Assembly: GCF_004571175.1 (NCBI RefSeq)
Contig: NZ_CP038273.1
Coordinates: 2,170,001 to 2,234,000 of the forward strand
Origin: Legionella israelensis
GTDB taxonomy: Bacteria > Pseudomonadota > Gammaproteobacteria > Legionellales > Legionellaceae
Direction: 5' to 3'
DNA length: 64,000 nucleotides
The notes under the pieces are model-generated. The model was not told the origin of the DNA. It made no database searches and saw only the letters and a program-made list of their open reading frames with translations. The first letter of the stretch is position 1. Each line of letters begins with the position of its first letter. Positions 57,841-64,000 of this stretch are shown here, piece after piece. The translations under genes were made by a program, and so were the position numbers.

Positions 57841-59010
57841 TTACAATCCCTCATTGAAAATTTTTGATGCCTTGAGCTTGGCGCTTTTCGCAAGTTTTGA
57901 AAGTTTGATTGGATTAAATATGGAGGATTTTTCCTGTGTTCTTATCGTCCAGGCAGGCAGGACAATTTCAAGAACTATGGCCAGATAACCAGAAGCGGCC
58001 ATGGCCATTAAATACATATTTTCTGAAATGAGGGTCAGAAGCAAAGGGGGCAAAAAAGTCAGTAACCCAATCATAAAGCGTTTTTGTGCTTTAAAAGCAT
58101 CCACCAAAAAATCAAAGACGCCCAGAGAAACGCAGAAAAACGAGCCAAATAAGGAAATGATCTGGAAATATTTAAAGACATTTACCACTTCATCCGATTG
58201 TAAAAAGTATTGCAGACTTTTATTAAAGGCCATGATTTGATTAGAACTGTGATAGATAGCGATTAGACCATCTTCTCCATGCATGGGTATGAAAGAATAG
58301 ATAGCAAACAACCATATCAAATACAAAATGGCCACAATAGATGTGCTGGTAATTAACAAGGGTTTATATAAAGCCTGATGCTCCCTTCCGTAATAAGTGA
58401 CCAGACTGGGAATGATAAAGTGAAAACCAAAGGCGTTAATAGTGATTAACGCCAGTGAGCTTAATCCAGACTGGTGAACACTGCCCATATGAAAAGGAAT
58501 CGTTTTAAAATAGGAGCTAGAGACCAGCACCACTAAAATCAGCAAGCCAACTTTCAGGGAAACAAAAAGAACATTGCCTCGCACGACCAGCTTGTGGCTG
58601 AGAGTGATTAAGCCACCAAAGATAAGAACGTAAAGAAAACAAAGAAAAAAATAAGAAAAAGAGGATTTGGAGACAAAGAGCCATGCCATGAATAAAGAGA
58701 CGCAGCCTGATATATAGGAAGATAAAGTAAAGTAGAGTAACGTTAGATACAACAGTATAGTTATCCATTGCATTCTTCTCCCTAAATAATGCCCCACAAT
58801 GCTATAATACGTGTTGTGTTTTTCCGGGCATTTAAGAGAAGAGGATAAAACATACAATCCTGTTTTGGTCATGATGGCCCATGACAAAACAATAAGAAGA
58901 AAAGTTAGATAAAAGCCAAATTTGGCCGATGCAATGGGAATGGCAATGATGCCGCCTCCTATCACCGCACCAATAATGAGAAAAATACCGCCAGCCAATT
59001 TTAACATCAT
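57841..59010 (-). CDS. HAAAP-family amino-acid permease
   Basis: This 389-residue, 11-helix transporter has the opening of the hydroxy/aromatic amino-acid permease family (GGIFLIIGAVIGGGIIAIPIASAKFGF), whose members TyrP, Mtr and SdaC import aromatic amino acids or serine with protons. It begins 18 bases after the argH stop on the same strand, so argG, argH and this gene form one transcript. That context hints at uptake of an amino acid linked to arginine metabolism, but the substrate cannot be read from the sequence. Confidence 0.82.
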   Translation of the reverse strand: MMLKLAGGIFLIIGAVIGGGIIAIPIASAKFGFYLTFLLIVLSWAIMTKTGLYVLSSSLKCPEKHNTYYSIVGHYLGRRMQWITILLYLTLLYFTLSSYISGCVSLFMAWLFVSKSSFSYFFLCFLYVLIFGGLITLSHKLVVRGNVLFVSLKVGLLILVVLVSSSYFKTIPFHMGSVHQSGLSSLALITINAFGFHFIIPSLVTYYGREHQALYKPLLITSTSIVAILYLIWLFAIYSFIPMHGEDGLIAIYHSSNQIMAFNKSLQYFLQSDEVVNVFKYFQIISLFGSFFCVSLGVFDFLVDAFKAQKRFMIGLLTFLPPLLLTLISENMYLMAMAASGYLAIVLEIVLPAWTIRTQEKSSIFNPIKLSKLAKSAKLKASKIFNEGL

Positions 59011-59028
59011 TTACAACCTTAAACCTTT

Positions 59029-60438
59029 TCAAAGAAATACGGCATGCTCATCTATCCAGCGTTTCAATTGTTTCATCTGTTTTCTGCCTGATTGCAGTTG
59101 TTTTTCAACACTTGCTTTTGCCGTACCGCCGAGTGCTTCGTGAGTTTCTATGACTTGTAGGATGTCTATGGCCTCATAGACATCCTTTTCAAAATACTTG
59201 CTGAAGGTCTGATAGTCTTTTAAGCTTAAATCTTTTAGCAGGCAGTCATTGTCAATGCAATACAGCACAAGCTTGCCTGCAATTTCATGGGCCTTTCGGA
59301 AAGGAACGTCTTTTTTCACCAGATAATTGGCTAGACTGGTTGCGCTGGAAAAATCGTTTTCCGCTGCCCGTTTCATTTTTTTCTCATTAATCTGCATGCT
59401 GGCTAACATGGGCGGGTAGACATCAAGACATAGAGATAAGGTTTCAACGGTATCAAATACTCCTTCCTTGTCCTCCTGCATATCCTTGTTATAGGCGAGC
59501 GGCAAGCCTTTCATAACGGTTAGTAGTCCCATCAGGGCGCCATAGACGCGTCCAGTTTTTCCACGTGTCAGTTCACAGACATCGGGGTTTTTTTTCTGCG
59601 GCATCATACTTGAGCCTGTGCAAAAGGCATCATCCAGTTGAATAAAGGAAAATTCCTGACTGCTCCAGAGAATGAGTTCTTCACTCATTTTAGAAAGATG
59701 CATGATTAATATGGCAGCACAGGATAAAAATTCAATCAGGAAATCACGATCACTCACCGCATCAAGGCTGTTTTCGTAAAGGCCATCAAAATGAAGTAAT
59801 TCAGCTACATGTTCACGATCGATCTTCACGCCGCTGCCTGCCAAGGCACCAGCTCCAAGAGGACAAATGTTGATACGCTTAAAACCATCACAAAGACGTT
59901 GAGCATCGCGATTCAACATGCTGAAATAAGCAAGAAAATGATGAGCCAGGCGAATAGGTTCTGCTCGTTGTAAATGCGTATAACCCGGTAAAAAGGTATC
60001 CACGTGAGTTTCGGCAAGCTCATGAAGGACAGCTAGCAATTGGTATATTTTATTGATCAGTAGAATGAGGTGATGGCGTAAGTATAAATGCATATCCAGC
60101 GCCACCTGATCATTTCTGCTTCGCCCTGTATGTAGCTTTCCTGCTGTGGGCCCAATGAATTCGTGTAACAAACGCTCAATGTTCATATGGATGTCTTCAT
60201 CGCTTTGGCGGAATTCGAGTTCTCCTTTTTCAAGTTTGCTTCGTATTTGCACTAAGCCTTCACGAATGGTTTCAGCTTCGTGCTTAGAGATGAGCTGGCA
60301 TTTGCCCAGCATAGCAACATGAGCAAGACTGCCTTCAATATCGTATTTTGCCAGTTTGTAATCAAATCCTATGGATGCATTATAGGCATCCACCTTCTCA
60401 TTGGTTTCTTTACTGAATCTTCCAGACCAAAGCTTCAT
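59029..60438 (-). CDS. argH: Argininosuccinate lyase
   Basis: This enzyme performs the last step of arginine synthesis, splitting argininosuccinate into arginine and fumarate. It has the fumarase-superfamily signature [15 protein letters not shown] and the [18 protein letters not shown] segment that holds active-site residues. The length is 469 residues. Its ATG overlaps the argG stop in ATGA, so the two are translationally coupled. Confidence 0.96.
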   Translation of the reverse strand: MKLWSGRFSKETNEKVDAYNASIGFDYKLAKYDIEGSLAHVAMLGKCQLISKHEAETIREGLVQIRSKLEKGELEFRQSDEDIHMNIERLLHEFIGPTAGKLHTGRSRNDQVALDMHLYLRHHLILLINKIYQLLAVLHELAETHVDTFLPGYTHLQRAEPIRLAHHFLAYFSMLNRDAQRLCDGFKRINICPLGAGALAGSGVKIDREHVAELLHFDGLYENSLDAVSDRDFLIEFLSCAAILIMHLSKMSEELILWSSQEFSFIQLDDAFCTGSSMMPQKKNPDVCELTRGKTGRVYGALMGLLTVMKGLPLAYNKDMQEDKEGVFDTVETLSLCLDVYPPMLASMQINEKKMKRAAENDFSSATSLANYLVKKDVPFRKAHEIAGKLVLYCIDNDCLLKDLSLKDYQTFSKYFEKDVYEAIDILQVIETHEALGGTAKASVEKQLQSGRKQMKQLKRWIDEHAVFL

Positions 60439-61640
60439 AACTCATGCTCTTTATTGACTTTTGAGTGGACTTCAAGAGGAAGACCAAACAGTTTAATAAA
60501 TCCTTTTGCAGCTTGATGATCAAATGCATCGCCATTTTTATAAGTGGCCAACTCGTATTGATATAAGGAATGTGGTGATTTTCTACCTGTAATCGTGATG
60601 TTGCCTTTAAAAAGATTTAAGCGAACCGTGCCGGTGACATGCTTTTGTGTTTCATCCATAAAGGCATTGACTGCTTTGAATAAAGGTGAAAACCATAAAC
60701 CGTCGTAAACGAGGTTAGCAAATTTCTGTTCCATTAATGCCTTGAAAGAAGAAACATCACGGGTTAAACAAAGCGCTTCAAGCGCCTGGTGAGCTTTAAT
60801 GAGAGTCACTGCTGCCGGGGCTTCATAAATTTCCCGTGACTTGATGCCAATCAGGCGATTTTCGACGTGATCGATACGTCCTACACCATGCTGACCGGCG
60901 ATTTCATTTAAAGCGGCAATTAAGGTATGAAATGACATTTTTTCATTATTCAGTGCCGTAGGAAGTCCTTGCTCAAATTGGATCTCTAAAATGTCTGGTT
61001 GTTCAGGACATTGCTCAGGTCCGTTGGTCAGTGCGTAGGCGGCTTCCGGCGGCTCACACCAAGGATCCTCCAGCACACCACACTCACAACTTCTTCCCCA
61101 GAGATTCATATCGATACTGAAAGGGTTTTCTTTTCCAATCGGTATGGGAATTTGATGTTTGATGGCATAGGCAATGGCTTCCTCGCGGCTCATGGGATTT
61201 TCACGAACCGGTGCTATGATTTTGATGTTTGGATCAAGCGTTTTTAACGAGACATCAAATCTGACCTGATCATTGCCCTTACCGGTACAGCCATGTGCTA
61301 CGGCGATGGCTTTTTCCTGATGGGCTATTTCAATAATTTTTTGTGCAATGAGCGGTCTTGAGAGGGCAGAAATTAAAGGATAGACCCCTTCATAGAGGGC
61401 ATTGGACTTAAGGGCTTTTGCTAAATAATTTTGGGCAAAGGTTTCTTTTAAATCGACCACGTGACAGGAGATAGCGCCAATATTCAAGGCTTTTTTCTTG
61501 ATTTCATTTAAATTTTTATCTTCACCCAAGTCGGCTACCATAGCAATGACATCGAAGTGATATTCTTCCTGCAACCATTTGATGGCTACGGAAGTGTCTA
61601 AACCACCGGAATATGCTAAAACAATTTTTTCTCTGCTCAC
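60435..61640 (-). CDS. argG: Argininosuccinate synthase
   Basis: This enzyme joins citrulline and aspartate with ATP to give argininosuccinate. The N-terminal P-loop-like motif [15 protein letters not shown] and the [14 protein letters not shown] segment are typical, with 401 residues. It begins with GTG behind GAGG. It is first in the operon argG-argH-permease and divergent from argR. Confidence 0.96.
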   Translation of the reverse strand: MSREKIVLAYSGGLDTSVAIKWLQEEYHFDVIAMVADLGEDKNLNEIKKKALNIGAISCHVVDLKETFAQNYLAKALKSNALYEGVYPLISALSRPLIAQKIIEIAHQEKAIAVAHGCTGKGNDQVRFDVSLKTLDPNIKIIAPVRENPMSREEAIAYAIKHQIPIPIGKENPFSIDMNLWGRSCECGVLEDPWCEPPEAAYALTNGPEQCPEQPDILEIQFEQGLPTALNNEKMSFHTLIAALNEIAGQHGVGRIDHVENRLIGIKSREIYEAPAAVTLIKAHQALEALCLTRDVSSFKALMEQKFANLVYDGLWFSPLFKAVNAFMDETQKHVTGTVRLNLFKGNITITGRKSPHSLYQYELATYKNGDAFDHQAAKGFIKLFGLPLEVHSKVNKEHEL

Positions 61641-61738
61641 GTTAACCTCACTAAAGTTATCTGCTGCACAATATTTTCTCTACCTTACCTTGTTTTCCAT
61701 AAATGTCAATATTTTTATTCACTTTTTTGTAAATTTAA

Positions 61739-61752
61739 TGCATAATTATTCA
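61739..61752. promoter_or_regulatory. Probable ARG box in the argG-argR intergenic region
   Basis: TGCATAATTATTCA differs at one base from the ArgR consensus TGAAT-N4-ATTCA. A weaker half-site (ATTCA at about 61717-61721) lies 17 bases to the left. The position between divergent argG and argR suits ArgR control of both. Confidence 0.6.
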
Positions 61753-61776
61753 AAAAACCACATCAGGATCTGTCTA

Positions 61777-62229
61777 ATGCAAAAACGTAATACCTTAAGT
61801 CAGGATTTAAAAATTTTACTATTAAAGGGCGGAGCGACCACACAGGAAAGTCTCTGTCAGGTGTTGACGTCTAAAGGACATCAGGTGAATCAATCAAAAA
61901 TTTCACGATTGCTTAGAAAACTAAATGCCATAAAATCAAAAAATGAAAAGGGGGAAATGGTTTATCGTTTACCGCACGACAGTGCACCGCCACCTATATA
62001 TACTCCACTGTCTGAGTTAATACTTGATATCCTGGCTAATGAGACGACCATTATCATTAAATGCAGTCCAGGCTCTGCCCAGTTAATTGCAAGATTTCTG
62101 GATTATCAGCAATGTAAAATTTTAGGCACAATTGCCGGGGATGATTCGATTTTCATAGCACCCCAATCGGTAGAGGATATTGAGGAAACACTATTGCTTA
62201 TTAAGCATTTTTTATCGTTTAAGGATTAA
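61777..62229 (+). CDS. argR: Arginine repressor ArgR
   Basis: This hexameric regulator senses arginine and binds ARG boxes. The 150-residue product starts at ATG 61777 (MQKRNTLSQDLKILL). The winged-helix domain reads TTQESLCQVLTSKGHQVNQS KISRLLRKL in pattern, and the C-terminal oligomerisation and arginine-binding domain has TIAGDDSIFIAP, where GDD holds the ligand-binding aspartates. The ends of argR and the convergent oxidoreductase gene overlap by 11 bases. Confidence 0.9.
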   Translation: MQKRNTLSQDLKILLLKGGATTQESLCQVLTSKGHQVNQSKISRLLRKLNAIKSKNEKGEMVYRLPHDSAPPPIYTPLSELILDILANETTIIIKCSPGSAQLIARFLDYQQCKILGTIAGDDSIFIAPQSVEDIEETLLLIKHFLSFKD

Positions 62230-64000
62230 ATTTTTTTCTGCACAGGCCATCTGGCGACCAAAACTCGCTACCGACACAATGATGGCAATAAAATAATCCT
62301 GTTGGATCATATTTTTGTTTGATCTTTAAAAGTTTTTGGTAATGCTTGCCCCAAAAAGCCCGTTGCCAGTTTTTTTCAAAATAATCGGCTTCATTGACAT
62401 AGGTTCCAGCTTCAGGGGCTGTGTTTCGAAAAAGCGCCATGGCTTTGTTGATTCTTTCTACGATTTTTTCCCCATGTTGTTTATCAGGCTCCAGTCCTTT
62501 TACTCCAGTGTAAACTTTATTACTCCCTGCCGCCATGATGATAAGGGCAGCTGCCTCATGAACAGCTGGATTTATGGATGTTTTTTCATTGTCAATAATG
62601 GCCGTTTTGGCAGCGCCTGCCAGCCCTTTGTTGATGTGCATGCCTACAGAGGCGAGTCGAGAAGCACGAAAAAAGAGGTTACTGAGTGTCTTGAGGTGTG
62701 AATCTTCAAACAAGGATGCAGGTAACCACCAGGATTGATAGGTATACCAATAAGTGTAGACTTCGCGACTGTTTGGTGCCCACCAGAATTGTCCCGAGGA
62801 TGCATCATTTAGCTCATTTTCTTTGATAAAGTCGGGATGGCTTTTTTGCCAGAAGTTGATGTTCCAGATTTTATCTGATGGTATGGTCCAAAGGCTGGAA
62901 TTTATAGTATATAAATGGGCTCGTTGATTGAGCCATTGTTTCATTGGCTGCCAGGCTTCTTCGGCTTCTTTTTGACTTTCACCCTGAAAAACCATGAACA
63001 TCTGAATCTGATTATCGGGTGTAAAGGTTATTTGCTCCCCCCAGTGCTCATTATTGAGCTTATCCCGATAAAAGGAAAGAAAGGTTGGCAATAGTTTTTT
63101 ATAAGCCTCATCGTTTTTGGAGGTGATTGTTCCCTGAAAAATGGCGGTGTATGGAGGAAGCGCATGCGTTTTTAAGGTTAGATGACTGATTACACCAAAT
63201 GTACCGGCCCCACCTCCACGAACGGCCCAGAACAGATCCTGATTTTGACAAGCATTCGCTATGAGCGTTTGACCATCAGCAGTGACTACCTCTGCCTGTA
63301 ATACACCGGCCGCCCCCGTTCCGTATCGTTTGGAAAAACTACCAAATCCACCGCCCTGAGTAAAACCTCCAGCCGCACCTACCGTTGTACAACCTCCGCC
63401 TTGTACATAACGTCCGTGTTTATTCGTTGCTTCATCATAAGCTTGCAACCATTGCGTTCCAGCACTTATCCTGAGGGCAGGCACAGCCGATTTTATCGTA
63501 CAGCCTTTCGGTACAAAAGCAGGATCAAACTGAACCTGATTCATTTTATGTGTCCAGATCAACAATGAATCTCTGGCATTAGAGCGGCCAAGATAATCAT
63601 GTCCGGTTCCCTTAATCACGATTCTCAATCGATGTTGGCGGGCAAAATTTACCGCCTCGACAATGTCTTTTGTATTAACAGCTTCCACCGCATAGTTGCT
63701 GTTTTGATAGATCCAGGCATTCAACCATCCCTGACTTTGTGCATTTCCAGGATTAGAGCTCAGGAAAAAAGGGTTATAAATATGTTTAAGTGCGTTCTTG
63801 CAAGCCTCGCTGTTCTTATCTTTCTTGCAAGGGGTGATGGCTGAAACGGGTTTTATCAGTTGTCCGGTTAATTGTTTTTCCAATGTTGCCCATTCTTTAG
63901 CTTTCGGCCAACAACTATCTTGTGGCTGACATCGACAATAAGCTTTGCTGTTTTGCAAAGAGAAAGATTCGGCTGCAATCAGTGAATGGCTGGTTAGGTA
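62219..64000 (-). CDS. Berberine-bridge-type FAD-linked oxidoreductase, 5' end outside window
   Basis: The frame stays open to the right edge, so the true start lies beyond base 64000. The visible N-terminus (SHSLIAAESFSLQNSKA) looks like the end of a signal peptide. A PCMH-type FAD domain follows (RIVIKGTGHDYLGRSNA, with the His that may carry flavin, and QGGGCTTVGAAGGFTQGGGFG), then a C-terminal BBE segment (FWGKHYQKLLKIKQKYDPTGLF). Such enzymes oxidise sugars or alkaloids; the substrate here is unknown. Confidence 0.85.
   Translation of the reverse strand, partial: YLTSHSLIAAESFSLQNSKAYCRCQPQDSCWPKAKEWATLEKQLTGQLIKPVSAITPCKKDKNSEACKNALKHIYNPFFLSSNPGNAQSQGWLNAWIYQNSNYAVEAVNTKDIVEAVNFARQHRLRIVIKGTGHDYLGRSNARDSLLIWTHKMNQVQFDPAFVPKGCTIKSAVPALRISAGTQWLQAYDEATNKHGRYVQGGGCTTVGAAGGFTQGGGFGSFSKRYGTGAAGVLQAEVVTADGQTLIANACQNQDLFWAVRGGGAGTFGVISHLTLKTHALPPYTAIFQGTITSKNDEAYKKLLPTFLSFYRDKLNNEHWGEQITFTPDNQIQMFMVFQGESQKEAEEAWQPMKQWLNQRAHLYTINSSLWTIPSDKIWNINFWQKSHPDFIKENELNDASSGQFWWAPNSREVYTYWYTYQSWWLPASLFEDSHLKTLSNLFFRASRLASVGMHINKGLAGAAKTAIIDNEKTSINPAVHEAAALIIMAAGSNKVYTGVKGLEPDKQHGEKIVERINKAMALFRNTAPEAGTYVNEADYFEKNWQRAFWGKHYQKLLKIKQKYDPTGLFYCHHCVGSEFWSPDGLCRKKFNP

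Overview
The window looks like a chromosomal segment of a Legionella species (Gammaproteobacteria, Legionellales). The genes are moderately AT-rich. The GroEL matches HtpB of Legionella closely as I remember it. There is a Kdo-hydroxylase-type protein, a protein resembling LvrA of Legionella integrative elements, flgMN, and several large coiled-coil or membrane proteins of the kind Legionella uses as Dot/Icm effectors. The species cannot be fixed from this sequence alone.

Layout. 1-10.6 kb is core housekeeping: the end of a gamma-glutamyltransferase, a PlsC-type acyltransferase, mutM with a small membrane protein, a fatty-acid desaturase, rimO, dsbD, and the groES-groEL operon with a textbook sigma-32 promoter and terminator. 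10.8-14.8 kb holds a Kdo hydroxylase, an MFS transporter cut by a complete 1,094-bp insertion sequence with 5-bp target duplications, and dps. 15-31 kb holds a membrane/spermidine-synthase-like fusion, parE, an orphan double-ATPase ABC protein, proS, a 1,170-residue protein of unknown function, a small lipoprotein, a fused alpha/beta E1 2-oxoacid dehydrogenase, glutaryl-CoA dehydrogenase and an intact tRNA-Pro(GGG).

31.2-43.8 kb is accessory DNA in at least two pieces. The first starts at tRNA-Pro. It has a tandem pair of integrase-like genes (one apparently without catalytic residues), an AT-rich Sel1-repeat secreted protein, and a 1,542-residue SF1 helicase with a C-terminal restriction-endonuclease-like domain, which is a candidate antiphage protein. 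The second piece begins at a 3' half of a tRNA-Met gene at 40445-40490. It carries an LvrA-like gene preceded by a repeat-rich region with a DnaA box and a CG palindrome, then an antitoxin-like regulator whose partner gene is cut by an IS256-family element. The other end of that IS lies at the 5' end of flgM. The two IS flanks do not match, so this junction looks like a rearrangement and not a simple insertion.

43.8-64 kb returns to chromosome: flgM-flgN, a coiled-coil membrane protein with an acidic tail and a possible PmrA box (candidate effector), a periplasmic protein, an arsC pseudogene with two lesions, a tail-anchored HExxH protein, a Bcr/CflA-like and an MdfA-like drug exporter, an FAD monooxygenase-like protein, a DUF2254 membrane protein, an acetyltransferase, a YqfO/NIF3-like small protein, acylphosphatase, another effector-like protein, the operon argG-argH-amino-acid permease with divergent argR, and a berberine-bridge-type oxidoreductase running off the right edge. 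Three copies of a hairpin-bearing intergenic repeat and one REPIN-like doublet are scattered between core genes.
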